Positions 24,804 to 33,118 of a stretch of DNA of 64,000 bases are shown piece by piece. Position numbers and translations under genes: made by a program. The DNA comes from Verrucomicrobiota bacterium. Lineage in GTDB: Bacteria; Verrucomicrobiota; Verrucomicrobiia; Opitutales; Opitutaceae. Position 1 is the stretch's first letter. Each line of letters opens with the position of its first letter. The notes beneath the pieces were generated by a model. It was not told where the DNA came from and made no database searches. It worked only from the letters and a program-made list of their open reading frames with translations. Location of the stretch: positions 62,001 through 126,000 of the forward strand of contig JAEYUW010000021.1 of the NCBI GenBank assembly GCA_023432225.1, read 5' to 3'.

Positions 24804-27467
24804 GTGAGTCTCGACGCCCGCGCCAATCCCGACGCCCTCCTCGCCTCGCTGCAGGCGAGTGAAGCGCGCGCGCGCCGCGGGCACTTGAAAATTTTTCTCG
24901 GGATGTGCCCCGGCGTGGGCAAAACCTACGCCATGCTCCGTGCGGCCCAGCAGGAGCGCGCCACCGGCACCGCGGTGGTTGTCGGCATTGTCGAGACTCA
25001 CGGCCGCGCCGAAACCGAAGCACTGCTCAACGGCCTCGAGGTTCTGCCGCGCCGCGCGATCGACTACCGCGGCGCGCAACTCGGCGAACTCGATCTCGAA
25101 GCCGTCCGCACACGTGCACCGCGCCTCGTGCTGGTCGACGAACTCGCGCATACCAACGCCCCCGGTTCGCGGCACGCGAAGCGCTGGCAGGACGTCGTCG
25201 AGCTGCTCGACGCCGGCATCGACGTGCTCACGACGCTGAACATCCAGCACGTCGAGTCGCGCGCTGACGCCGTGCGCGAGATCACCGGTGCCGTGCAGCG
25301 CGAGACGGTGCCCGACTCCGTGCTCGACCTCGCCGACGAACTCGAGCTCGTCGACCTCACGCCCGAGGGCCTGCTCGAACGTCTGCACGAGGGTAAAGTC
25401 TACCTCGGCGAGCGCGCCGCGGCGGCCGCGCAGAATTTTTTCCAGGAGTCACACCTCTCCGCCCTGCGTGAACTCGCGCTGCGCTATACCGCCGAGCGCG
25501 TCGACCGGCAACTGCGGCAGCTGCGCGCCGGCGTCGCGAAGCACACAGTTTGGCGCAGCGGCGAGCGGCTGCTCGTCGCGGTGGGTCCCAGTCCGTTTTC
25601 CACGCAACTGGTCCGCTGGACGCGGCGCCTGGCCGCCGCGCAGGGCGCCGCGTGGCTCGCCGTGCACGTCGAGGCCCTGTCGCCGCTCTCGCCTGACGAC
25701 CAGCGCCTACTCGACAAAAACCTCGCCCTCGCGCGCGAACTCGGCGCCGAGGTCGTCGTGACGCAGGACGCTGACATCGCCGCCGCGCTCGTGCGCACTG
25801 CGATCCAGCACAACGCGACGCAAATCGTCATCGGCAAACCGCGCGCCCGCCGCGTGCTCGATCTCTGGCGCGGCACGCTCGTCGACCGGCTCCTGCGTCT
25901 CGGCGGCAAAATCGACGTCTACGTCGTGCCCGTCGAGGACCGCGCCCCGCTGGTCAACCTCGCGCAGTTCGACCACGAGTTGCGCAGCGGTGCGCACGAA
26001 TACGCCCTCGTCGCGGTCGTGCTCGGGGCGATAACGCTCGGCGGGGCCGTGTTGCCGATCGACTACTATCTCGGCACCGGCCTGATCTACCTGCTCGCGA
26101 CCATCCTGCTCAGCCTGCGCGTCGGTCGCGGTCCCGTGCTCGCCGCCGGAGTGTTAAGCGCGTTGCTGTGGAATCTCCTGTTCATTCCGCCACGGTTCAC
26201 TTTCCACATCCAGAAAGTGGAGGATGGTCTGCTGTTCGGCACCTATTTCATCGTCGCCCTCGTCGCCGGACAACTCACCGCCCGCATCCGGGCGCAAGCC
26301 GTCGCCGAGCGCCGCCGCGAGGGTCGCGCCGTCGCGCTGTTCCAGCTTACCCGCTCGCTCGCCGCCGCACGCACGCTCGACGACGCCGTCTTCGCGGCCC
26401 TGCGGCAGGCCGACGCGCTGTTCGGGGCGAAGACTGCGCTGCTGCTTGGCCACAGCCCGGAGACGCTCGTGCCGCATTTCGCCGGGTCGTTTGCCCTCGA
26501 CGAAAAGGAGCGCGCCGTCGCCGAGTGGGTGTTGCAACATCGCCGGCCCGCGGGTCGCTTCACCGACACGCTGCCGGCCGCGAACGCCTTCCATCTGCCG
26601 CTCGTGCGCGAAGAACGCGCGATCGGCGTGCTCGGCATCGCCGTGCCGCGCGACCGAGAGCTGACGCTGGGGCAGCGCGATCTGTTCGAGGCCTTCGCCC
26701 GACAGCTGGCCCTGAGCGTCGAGCAGGAGCAACTGCGCGAGGCGAGCGAGCGCGAGAAACTGCTGGCCGAATCCGAAAAACTCCACCGCGTGCTGCTCGA
26801 CAGCGTGTCGCACGAGTTGCGCACGCCGCTGGCCGTCATCACGGGATCGCTTGAAAATCTGACCGACGGCCCGCCGGAGCTGCGCGCGACTCTGGTCGAG
26901 GAGGCACGCGCAGCCGCGCGCCGCCTGAATCGGCTCGTCGGCAACCTACTCGACCAGACGCGACTTCAAAGCGGCGCGTTGCGACCGCGCCTCGACTGGT
27001 GCGACCCTCGCGATCTAGTCAACGCCGCGCTCGACGGCGTGCGCGACGAACTCGCCCGCCATGCCCTCGACGTGGTGGTGCCGGCCGACCTGCCGCCGGT
27101 GCGGGCCGACTCCGCGTTGACGGAGCAGGCGCTGGCGAACCTGTTGCTCAACGCCGCACGCCACACGCCGGAGGGCACGCCGGTGTTCCTCACCGCGGGC
27201 ATGGAGCGCGGCGGAAGACGGGTGTTTTTTACCGTGGCTGACCGCGGGCCGGGTTTCCCCGCTGAGATGCGCGAACGGTTGTTCAAGAAATTCGAGCGCG
27301 GCGACGCCGCGAAGGCCGGCGGACTTGGCCTCGGCCTGTCGCTCGTGCGGGGCTTCGTGGCCGCGCAAGGTGGCGAGATCGTCGTCGGCGAAAACCCCGG
27401 CGGCGGCGCCGTCTTCACGATTTACCTGCTGCACCAGCCGGCACAACCGGAGCCGGCAGCGGAGTGA
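24804..27467 (+). CDS. kdpD: sensor histidine kinase KdpD
   Basis: An 887-residue K+-responsive sensor kinase. Domains in order are the KdpD N-terminal domain with Walker A GMCPGVGKT (~33-41), a universal-stress-like domain (~250-370), a four-helix DUF4118 membrane domain (~405-490), a GAF-like domain (~510-640), HisKA with His670 in DSVSHELRTPL, and an ATPase domain with NLLLNAARHTPEG, DRGPGFP and GLGLGLS. The start is GTG 24804, because the ATG two bases earlier meets a stop at once. It phosphorylates KdpE to switch on kdp genes. Confidence 0.96.
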   Translation: MSLDARANPDALLASLQASEARARRGHLKIFLGMCPGVGKTYAMLRAAQQERATGTAVVVGIVETHGRAETEALLNGLEVLPRRAIDYRGAQLGELDLEAVRTRAPRLVLVDELAHTNAPGSRHAKRWQDVVELLDAGIDVLTTLNIQHVESRADAVREITGAVQRETVPDSVLDLADELELVDLTPEGLLERLHEGKVYLGERAAAAAQNFFQESHLSALRELALRYTAERVDRQLRQLRAGVAKHTVWRSGERLLVAVGPSPFSTQLVRWTRRLAAAQGAAWLAVHVEALSPLSPDDQRLLDKNLALARELGAEVVVTQDADIAAALVRTAIQHNATQIVIGKPRARRVLDLWRGTLVDRLLRLGGKIDVYVVPVEDRAPLVNLAQFDHELRSGAHEYALVAVVLGAITLGGAVLPIDYYLGTGLIYLLATILLSLRVGRGPVLAAGVLSALLWNLLFIPPRFTFHIQKVEDGLLFGTYFIVALVAGQLTARIRAQAVAERRREGRAVALFQLTRSLAAARTLDDAVFAALRQADALFGAKTALLLGHSPETLVPHFAGSFALDEKERAVAEWVLQHRRPAGRFTDTLPAANAFHLPLVREERAIGVLGIAVPRDRELTLGQRDLFEAFARQLALSVEQEQLREASEREKLLAESEKLHRVLLDSVSHELRTPLAVITGSLENLTDGPPELRATLVEEARAAARRLNRLVGNLLDQTRLQSGALRPRLDWCDPRDLVNAALDGVRDELARHALDVVVPADLPPVRADSALTEQALANLLLNAARHTPEGTPVFLTAGMERGGRRVFFTVADRGPGFPAEMRERLFKKFERGDAAKAGGLGLGLSLVRGFVAAQGGEIVVGENPGGGAVFTIYLLHQPAQPEPAAE

Positions 27468-27470
27468 GTC

Positions 27471-27585
27471 TGGCCACGAAGAAGCACGAAAAGGCATTCG
27501 TCCGGCGAACGCAGGCCTTTCGTGCGCCTATAGGTGCCTCGCAAGTTCCGTTCGCCGTCGGGCCCATTGTGCCTTTTTGTGGCCA
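27471..27585. repeat. inverted CACGAA/GTGGCCA-type repeat, kdpD-kdpE gap
   Basis: TGGCCACGAAGAAGCACGAA (27471-27490, then AAGGC) and GTGCCTTTTTGTGGCCA (27569-27585) are partly complementary and fill the ends of the 124-base gap. Similar CACGAA stretches follow carA (29573-29600). They look like decayed copies of a dispersed intergenic repeat. Confidence 0.4.
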
Positions 27586-27591
27586 ACACTC

Positions 27592-28284
27592 ATGAGTTCG
27601 CCCGCCGCCAACGCCACGCTCCTCGTCATCGACGACGAGAAGCAAATTCGCCGGCTCTTGCGCGTCACGCTCGAGTCCGGCGGCTACGCCGTGCGCGAAG
27701 CCGAGAACGCGACGCTTGGTCTGCAGGAGGTGGCACATCAGGCGCCCGACGGGATCATTCTCGACCTCGGGCTGCCCGATTTCGACGGCGTCGAGGCGCT
27801 CCGTCGCCTGCGCGAGTGGTCGCGCGTGCCCGTGCTCGTGCTCTCGGTGCGCGAAGGCGAGGAGGACAAGATCGCCGCGCTCGACGCCGGCGCGGACGAC
27901 TATTTGACCAAGCCCTTTGGCGGGCGCGAACTCCTGGCGCGCGTGCGCGCCATCCTGCGCCGGGCGCCGGCGGGACAAGAGCCGGCGGTGGTCCGGATCG
28001 GCGACCTCGAGGTCGATCTCGCCGCGCGCATTGTCCGACGGGCCGGCGGGGAGGTTCACCTGACGGCGAAGGAATACGCGTTTCTCAAGCTCCTCGTCCA
28101 ACACCGCGGCAAGGTCGTCACCCACCGCCAAATCCTCCGCGAGGTCTGGGGCCCGGCCGCCGAGGAGCGCACGGATTACCTGCGCGTGCACATGACGCAC
28201 CTGCGCCAGAAGCTCGAAACCGCCCCCGCCACCCCGCGGCATCTCCGCACGGAAGCGGGCATCGGGTATCGATTGGTAGAGTGA
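27592..28284 (+). CDS. kdpE: response regulator KdpE
   Basis: A 230-residue OmpR-type regulator, partner of KdpD. The receiver has IDDEKQIRRLL, phospho-acceptor Asp58 in IILDLGLPDFDG, and Lys in LTKPFGGREL. The winged-helix domain (~135-228) has LTAKEYAFLKLLVQHRGKVV and DYLRVHMTHLRQKLE, as in KdpE. ATG 27592 is chosen, as the family begins close to ATLLVIDDE. It probably activates the promoter before kdpA; I could not recognise its site. Confidence 0.96.
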   Translation: MSSPAANATLLVIDDEKQIRRLLRVTLESGGYAVREAENATLGLQEVAHQAPDGIILDLGLPDFDGVEALRRLREWSRVPVLVLSVREGEEDKIAALDAGADDYLTKPFGGRELLARVRAILRRAPAGQEPAVVRIGDLEVDLAARIVRRAGGEVHLTAKEYAFLKLLVQHRGKVVTHRQILREVWGPAAEERTDYLRVHMTHLRQKLETAPATPRHLRTEAGIGYRLVE

Positions 28285-28396
28285 CCGCGTTCTCCGGGCG
28301 CCCGCCCACAGCGTGGCTGCTCCGTCTGCGTCACAGGCCCGGTTTCTTGGAAAACCACTAGACAGCCCCCGCGGAAGTGCTTTTCGTGCCTCTTTA

Positions 28397-29569
28397 ATGT
28401 CCGCTCCCAAGCCCGCAGTCCTCGCACTCGAAGATGGCACGGTATTCCACGGCTCCGCTTTCGGCGCCGACGCCACCATCGCCGGCGAATGTGTGTTCAA
28501 CACCTCGCTGACCGGTTACCAGGAGATCCTCACCGATCCCTCCTACTTCGGCCAAATCGTCACGATGACCGCCGTGCAGATCGGCAACTACGGCATCAAC
28601 GAAGAGGACGCCGAGCACAACGGCCCCAAGGCCTCCGGCTTCGTCGTCCGCGAAGTCTCGCCCGTCGTCAGCAACTGGCGCAGCCAGATGTCGCTCGACG
28701 CCTACCTCAAGAAATACGGCATCCCGGGCATCAGCGAAATCGACACCCGCGCCCTCACCAAGAAGCTCCGCGTCACCGGCGCGATGAAGTGCTGCCTCAG
28801 CACGCTGCCGATCTCCGACGCCGATGCCGTCGCCCGCGCCCGCGCCTGGCACGACATGGCCGGCAGCGACTACGTCAAGGACACGACTTGCAAGGCGCCC
28901 TACATCTGGAGCGACACCGATCCGGCGCGCCACAACGCCGCCTACCTCCCCGTCGGCACCACGCTCGGCGTCCAGCCGCCGCACGCGAAGAAGTTCAAAG
29001 TCGCCGCGTTCGATTACGGCGCGAAATACACGATTTTCCGCAAGCTCGTCCGCCACGGTTTTGAAGTGAACGTCTTCCCCGCCACCGCCACGCACGAGCA
29101 GGTGCGCGAGGCCGGCGTCGACGCGCTGTTCCTCTCCAACGGTCCCGGCGATCCGGCCGCGCTGCCCTACATCCATAAAACCGTCAGCGCGCTGCTGCCG
29201 GATTATCCGACGTTCGGCATCTGCCTCGGTCACCAGATGATCACGCACGCGCTCGGCGGCTCGACCTTCAAGCTGAAGTTCGGCCACCGCGGCGGCAACC
29301 AGCCGGTGAAGAACCTCGAGACGGGCAAAGTATCCATCACCGCGCAGAACCACGGCTTCGCCACCGACCCGAAATCGATCGAAGGCAAAGGCGCGATCGT
29401 CACGGAGATCAACCTGAACGACAACACCGTCGAAGGCCTCCGCCACCAGGAGCTGCCGGTGTTCTCGGTGCAATATCACCCCGAAGCCGCCCCCGGCCCC
29501 AACGACGCCGACCCGCTCTTCGAGGATTTCTACAAGATGGTCGCGAAACGGAAGGCCGGAAAGATCTAG
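28397..29569 (+). CDS. carA: carbamoyl-phosphate synthase, small (glutaminase) subunit
   Basis: The 390-residue glutaminase subunit that supplies ammonia for carbamoyl phosphate in pyrimidine and arginine synthesis. The N-terminal CarA domain has GTVFHGSAFGA, NTSLTGYQEILTDPSYFGQI and GISEIDTRALTKKLR. The class-I amidotransferase domain has Cys in FGICLGHQM and His with Glu in VQYHPEA. ATG 28397 gives the standard N-terminus. The large subunit gene carB is not adjacent, so the two subunits are encoded apart. Confidence 0.96.
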   Translation: MSAPKPAVLALEDGTVFHGSAFGADATIAGECVFNTSLTGYQEILTDPSYFGQIVTMTAVQIGNYGINEEDAEHNGPKASGFVVREVSPVVSNWRSQMSLDAYLKKYGIPGISEIDTRALTKKLRVTGAMKCCLSTLPISDADAVARARAWHDMAGSDYVKDTTCKAPYIWSDTDPARHNAAYLPVGTTLGVQPPHAKKFKVAAFDYGAKYTIFRKLVRHGFEVNVFPATATHEQVREAGVDALFLSNGPGDPAALPYIHKTVSALLPDYPTFGICLGHQMITHALGGSTFKLKFGHRGGNQPVKNLETGKVSITAQNHGFATDPKSIEGKGAIVTEINLNDNTVEGLRHQELPVFSVQYHPEAAPGPNDADPLFEDFYKMVAKRKAGKI

Positions 29570-29605
29570 GCCACCACGAAATACACGGAACACACGAAAG
29601 CCAAA

Positions 29606-29635
29606 GTAGGGCCGGTCTCCGACCGGCCTTTTGCT
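29606..29635 (+). terminator. terminator built on a GTAG-headed repeat, after carA
   Basis: GTAG, then stem GGCCGGT, loop CTCCG, ACCGGCC and TTTT. The G+C-rich stem followed by four Ts 37 bases after the carA stop should act as a rho-independent terminator. Its head and stem belong to the REP family seen across the window. The 36 bases before it carry CACGAAATACACGGAACACA, a dispersed-repeat-like stretch. Confidence 0.6.
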
Positions 29636-29654
29636 TGGTGGCGAACCTTTCCGC

Positions 29655-30800
29655 TCAACGGCCTTCGCCTGCGCGCCCGGCAGAATCGGTCTTTTCGGCG
29701 ACGAGGTGAGCGTCGAACCACTTGCGCACCTCGTGGACGATCGGCATGAGGCGCATGGAGAGCACGAGATGATCGTCGTTTTCCAGAATGCCAAGATTGC
29801 TGCCGGCCGGCGCCTTCGCAAACAGCCGGCGGCTGTTGTCCGGCGAGAGCCAGCGGTCCTTCGCGCCGTGATAGAACAGCACCGGCGCCTTCACGCGCGG
29901 CATCGCGGCCAGCACGTCGCCGTCGGCCCACGAGAAATTGCCCTGCTTCTCCGCGCGCTCCACAGCGGCAGCGAACGTCGACGCGCTGATCTTGGCGGCC
30001 TGACTCGGCGCGACGCCGTGCGCGAACTCCACCACCGCGTCGCGCGCGTTGCTAAAAGGCTCCAGTGCGACGACCGCCGTTACACGTGAGTCGCGCGCGG
30101 CGAGCAAGAGACCCGTGCTCGCTCCGTAGGAGACGCCGATCACACCGAGCTTGCCGGTCAGAAGTCCGCGGCGCTCGAGATCGTCGACGACTTGCCCCAG
30201 ATCCTTCGCCTCGAACGCGCCGTAGGCGATCGAATCGCCGGTGGAGCGCCCGTGACCACGCAGGTCGACGAGAACCGTGCGGTAGCCGAATTCCGCGAGG
30301 ACGATCGCCCAGTGCAGCATGTTCTCCTTCGCGTCGCGGTAGCCATGCAGGACGAGCACCGTGCCCTTCGGCGCCGAGGTCGCAGGCTGCGCGGGCAAGG
30401 TCCAATCTAGCTTCGGCGCGAGCCATTTGCGGCCCTTGTCGTTCTGCTTCAGCTCGACCTGGTAATTGAACGCGTAGTTGCCCGGCTCGAGCACGGCGAC
30501 GGCAAGTTCGGCGGCCGGCGGGCCGACCCGCACGCGCCACGTTTGGGAGTAGAGCGCATCGACGCGCTTGGCGTAGGCGGCGTCACGCACGGCCCGCGGC
30601 GGGTGCTCCTTGTTCGGCGCGCTGACGGCCAGATTGGCCAGCATCCCGCTCACGCAACCGCTGAGCGCGAGCGTCGCGGCGGCGAGAAGGGCGAGCGTCG
30701 CAACCGAAACGGTGCTGCTCGGGGTAGCGCCGGCTTCCAGCCGGCCCTTGCGCGAGTGCCGGCTGGAAGCCGGCGCTACGAGAAATAGTCGATGGATCAC
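29655..30800 (-). CDS. alpha/beta hydrolase lipoprotein
   Basis: A 381-residue alpha/beta hydrolase anchored as a lipoprotein: hydrophobic segment ALLAAATLALSGC has a lipobox (LSGC). The catalytic plan is VLHGYRDAKENM (oxyanion), nucleophile GVSYGAS (Ser), acid in YHGAKDRWLS and His in ENDDHLVLS. The start is GTG 30800, seven bases after the kdsB stop and the only likely in-frame start. The first ~27 codons translate an inverted pair of GTAG repeats (30724-30779) before the signal segment, so the N-terminus is abnormally long (~48 residues to the lipobox Cys). Cotranscribed with kdsB. The substrate is unknown. Confidence 0.82.
   Translation of the reverse strand: MIHRLFLVAPASSRHSRKGRLEAGATPSSTVSVATLALLAAATLALSGCVSGMLANLAVSAPNKEHPPRAVRDAAYAKRVDALYSQTWRVRVGPPAAELAVAVLEPGNYAFNYQVELKQNDKGRKWLAPKLDWTLPAQPATSAPKGTVLVLHGYRDAKENMLHWAIVLAEFGYRTVLVDLRGHGRSTGDSIAYGAFEAKDLGQVVDDLERRGLLTGKLGVIGVSYGASTGLLLAARDSRVTAVVALEPFSNARDAVVEFAHGVAPSQAAKISASTFAAAVERAEKQGNFSWADGDVLAAMPRVKAPVLFYHGAKDRWLSPDNSRRLFAKAPAGSNLGILENDDHLVLSMRLMPIVHEVRKWFDAHLVAEKTDSAGRAGEGR
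30724..30779. repeat. inverted pair of GTAG-headed REP hairpins
   Basis: The plus unit starts GTAGCGCCGGCTTCCAGCCG (30724), and the minus unit (30757-30779) has stem GCCGGCTGGAAGCCGGC ending GCTAC. The pair lies within the 5' codons of the lipoprotein hydrolase gene. It would fold into a strong mRNA hairpin about 20 bases after the GTG start. Confidence 0.85.
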
Positions 30801-30807
30801 AGCGGCC

Positions 30808-31554
30808 TTACCCCAAATGCGCCTCGAACTTCGCCGCGTCTTCCGCGGTGTCGACGCCGATGGTCGGGTCCTCGGTGACGTCGATCGCGATCGGGTAACC
30901 GTTCTCGAGCACGCGCAGCTGTTCGAGTTTCTCGATCTGCTCCAACTTGCCCGGCGCCATCCGGACGAACTTTTCCAAAAACTCGCCGTGGTAGGCGTAG
31001 AGCCCGAGGTGTTTGTAGCAGCCGTGGGCGGCCAGCCAGGCATCGTCGACCTTGCCGGCGAGGTCGCGGGCGTAGGGCATCGGCGAACGCGAAAAGTAGA
31101 GCGCGCGATTCGCCGCCGGAGCGCGGACGACCTTCACTTGGTTCGGATTGTAGAAATCCTCGGCCTTCCGGAAGGGCGTGCAGAGCGTCGCCATCGGCGC
31201 GTCGCCTTGGATGAGCTTTTGGAGCGCGCGAATCTGGCCGCCAGAGACCAGCGGCTCGTCGGCTTGGACGTTGATGACAAAACTGGCGCGGACCGTGCGG
31301 TTGGCCTCGGCGAGACGATCGGTGCCGCTGGGGTGCCGCGCATCGGTCAGAATCGCCCGGAAACCTGCGCCTTCGATGCACTCGGCGAGCAGCGGATGAT
31401 CCACCGCAAACCACAGCGGAAGATCGGGCGCCTCGGCCGTGATGCGCTCCGCCACCCAAAGCACAAGCGGCTTCCCTTTAATGAGATGGAGCAGCTTCCG
31501 GGGGAAGCGCGTGGACTCCAAACGACAGGGCACGATGAGCGCGAAACCGGGCAT
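30808..31554 (-). CDS. kdsB: 3-deoxy-manno-octulosonate cytidylyltransferase
   Basis: The 248-residue CMP-KDO synthetase, which activates KDO with CTP for lipid A-core assembly. The N-terminal nucleotide-binding loop is IVPCRLESTRFPRKLLHLI. DARHPSGTDRLAEA, VINVQADEPLV, LYFSRSPMPYARD and HLGLYAYHGEFLEKFV all match KdsB. It shows that the organism makes KDO-containing lipopolysaccharide. Divergent from the HPr gene. Confidence 0.97.
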   Translation of the reverse strand: MPGFALIVPCRLESTRFPRKLLHLIKGKPLVLWVAERITAEAPDLPLWFAVDHPLLAECIEGAGFRAILTDARHPSGTDRLAEANRTVRASFVINVQADEPLVSGGQIRALQKLIQGDAPMATLCTPFRKAEDFYNPNQVKVVRAPAANRALYFSRSPMPYARDLAGKVDDAWLAAHGCYKHLGLYAYHGEFLEKFVRMAPGKLEQIEKLEQLRVLENGYPIAIDVTEDPTIGVDTAEDAAKFEAHLG

Positions 31555-31631
31555 AAGGGGGAATCTGGTTGCAAGCCGGGGGCAGAGCGGCTTTTTCGGA
31601 ACCCTTTATTTTGAGCCGATAACTACCTGCA

Positions 31632-31928
31632 ATGGAAAAGAGTGACACCAATACCGCCGCCACCCACGTCCGGGAACTCCTTGTCGAAAACAAGATGGGT
31701 ATCCACGCGCGTCCGGCCGCGATGATCGTGCGGGTCACCAACAAGTTCAAATCGGACGTTTTTGTGGAGAAGGATGACGAGCAGGTGAACGGCAAGAGCA
31801 TCATGGGCCTCATGATGTTGGCGGCCGCCAAGGGCTCGAAAATCAAGTTTGTCGCCACCGGCGAGGACGCCGAGGCGATGCTCAACGAACTCCAGGCCCT
31901 CTTCGGCCGGAAGTTCGATGAAGCCTGA
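31632..31928 (+). CDS. ptsH: phosphocarrier protein HPr
   Basis: A 98-residue HPr. The active-site histidine is His25 in GIHARPAAMIV, and the regulatory serine is Ser56 in NGKSIMGLMML, equivalent to Ser46 of B. subtilis HPr, so HPr-kinase control is possible. It has about ten extra N-terminal residues (MEKSDTNTAA). No other PTS gene is near; in such genomes HPr often works in an incomplete, regulatory PTS (inference). Confidence 0.95.
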   Translation: MEKSDTNTAATHVRELLVENKMGIHARPAAMIVRVTNKFKSDVFVEKDDEQVNGKSIMGLMMLAAAKGSKIKFVATGEDAEAMLNELQALFGRKFDEA

Positions 31929-31986
31929 GACGCGCCGCCGCTGAGCGGTTGAGATTGCCCACGGAACGCGCGGAATACACGGAAAG

Positions 31987-32020
31987 TAGAGCCGGTTTCT
32001 GACCGGCTTTTTTTGTTTTT
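31987..32020 (+). terminator. rho-independent terminator after ptsH
   Basis: Stem AGCCGGT (31990-31996), loop TTCTG and ACCGGCT (32002-32008) are followed by TTTTTTGTTTTTT. This is the clearest plus-strand terminator near 32 kb. It starts with GTAG (GTAGAGCCGG), so it appears to be a REP-type hairpin used as a terminator. Confidence 0.8.
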
Positions 32021-32051
32021 TGGAGCCGGCACGGCGCGCCCGCGCCGTGGA

Positions 32052-32113
32052 GTAGCGGAATTCGTGAGAATTTCGCCGCCTTCAACCAGCGAAAGCCTCA
32101 CGGCTTCCGCTAC
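32052..32113. repeat. inverted pair of GTAG-headed REP hairpins
   Basis: The plus unit is GTAGCGGAATTCGTGAGAAT (32052 on). The minus unit (32089-32113) reads GTAGCGGAAGCCGTGAGGCT on the minus strand. The stems GAATTC/GAATTT and GAAGCC/GGCTTT differ by compensating changes. The minus unit's GTAG contains the tatD stop codon TAG (32110-32112). Confidence 0.75.
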
Positions 32114-32967
32114 ACCGCAGAAGACAACGCAAAAAACCGCCGCGCATTCGCCGTCGTGCGGACGGCGAGTTCCTCGTCGCTCACGCCGAACAGCGACGCG
32201 CAAAACTCCGCCGTGTGCCGCAGGTAGGCGGGCTCGTTCGGCTTACCACGGTGCGGCACGGGTGTCAGATATGGCGCGTCGGTCTCGAGCATCAGCCGGT
32301 CGAGGCCCTGCGCGAGCGCGGCCGCGCGGATGTTCTCGGCCGTCTTGTAAGTGATGATGCCGGTGAACGAGCCCACGCCGCCGCGCCGGTTCAGCTCGGC
32401 GATCTCCGCGGGGCCTTCCGTGAAGCAGTGAAACACCACCTTCGTCCAATCGACGCCGCTCGCGTCGATCATCTCGACGGACTCGCGGAATGCGCCGCGC
32501 GAATGCACGACGACCGGGCAATCGAGCTTGCGCGCGAGAGCAAGCCCGGCGCGGAACGCCGCCTGTTGCGTCGCGAACACGCGTTCGGCGGCCGCCGCGT
32601 CGTCCTTGGGCAAATGAAAACGATCGAGCCCTATCTCGCCGAGGGCGACCGGTGCAAGTAGCGCAGGCGTCCCGCCTGCTCCGCTATCAGGCAGGCGGGA
32701 CGCCTGCGCTACATCCCAGAATGCTTCCAGCGTCGCGAAGCGCTCTTCCCAGCGTTCATCGACGCTGCACGGGTGGATGCCGGCCGTGTAGTGCACGAAG
32801 CCCGGGTTGCTCGCCGCGAGGTCGCGGTAGAGCCCCCAATCGTCCGCATCGGTCCCGATCGTGATCATCGCCTCGAGTCCGGCCGCGCGGGCGCGCTCCA
32901 GGATAGGCGCCAATTCGCCGCGGCGCGCGAAGCTTTCGAGATGTGTGTGGGAATCGATCAGGCCCAT
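32110..32967 (-). CDS. tatD: TatD-family metal-dependent DNase
   Basis: A 285-residue TatD hydrolase (TIM-barrel, two-metal 3'-5' exonuclease or phosphoesterase). Metal ligands are visible in LIDSHTHLE, GEIGLD, VVHSRGA, VFHCFTEG and LETDAPYLTP. ATG 32967 gives MGLIDSHTHL; ATG 32991 is an alternative. Between DVAQ and APVALGE the protein carries ASRLPDSGAGGTPALL, the translation of an inverted GTAG repeat pair absent from ordinary TatD, in the loop before the GEIGLD strand. A non-conserved loop there would explain why it is tolerated (inference). Confidence 0.93.
   Translation of the reverse strand: MGLIDSHTHLESFARRGELAPILERARAAGLEAMITIGTDADDWGLYRDLAASNPGFVHYTAGIHPCSVDERWEERFATLEAFWDVAQASRLPDSGAGGTPALLAPVALGEIGLDRFHLPKDDAAAAERVFATQQAAFRAGLALARKLDCPVVVHSRGAFRESVEMIDASGVDWTKVVFHCFTEGPAEIAELNRRGGVGSFTGIITYKTAENIRAAALAQGLDRLMLETDAPYLTPVPHRGKPNEPAYLRHTAEFCASLFGVSDEELAVRTTANARRFFALSSAV
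32658..32712. repeat. inverted REP pair inside tatD
   Basis: The plus unit starts GTAGCGCAGGCGTCCCGCCTG (32658), and the minus unit GCAGGCGGGACGCCTGCGCT ends in AC at 32712. Both share a GCAGGCG stem. The pair lies wholly within the tatD reading frame and stays in frame without a stop. Confidence 0.88.
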
Positions 32968-33000
32968 AAAATCGTCGTTCGTAGACACCATGCAGTTGAA

Positions 33001-33032
33001 GGTGGAGCGCGTTGAGGTCAACGCGCTCCACC
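33001..33032. repeat. perfect 15-bp hairpin repeat (GGTGGAGCGCG family)
   Basis: GGTGGAGCGCGTTGA and TCAACGCGCTCCACC are perfect 15-base arms around GG. It lies between tatD and the DUF4097 gene. A diverged inverted pair of the same family is at 38686-38741. A second hairpin, GAGGCCAGCGC TTTC GCGCTGGCCTC, follows at about 33060-33085, next to the end of the DUF4097 gene. Confidence 0.75.
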
Positions 33033-33118
33033 GTCGTAGCCAGCCCCACCAAAGCGGAGAGGCCAGCGCTTTCGCGCTGGCCTCATGCACACACACCTGG
33101 CGTTAGGCCGGTGAAAAG

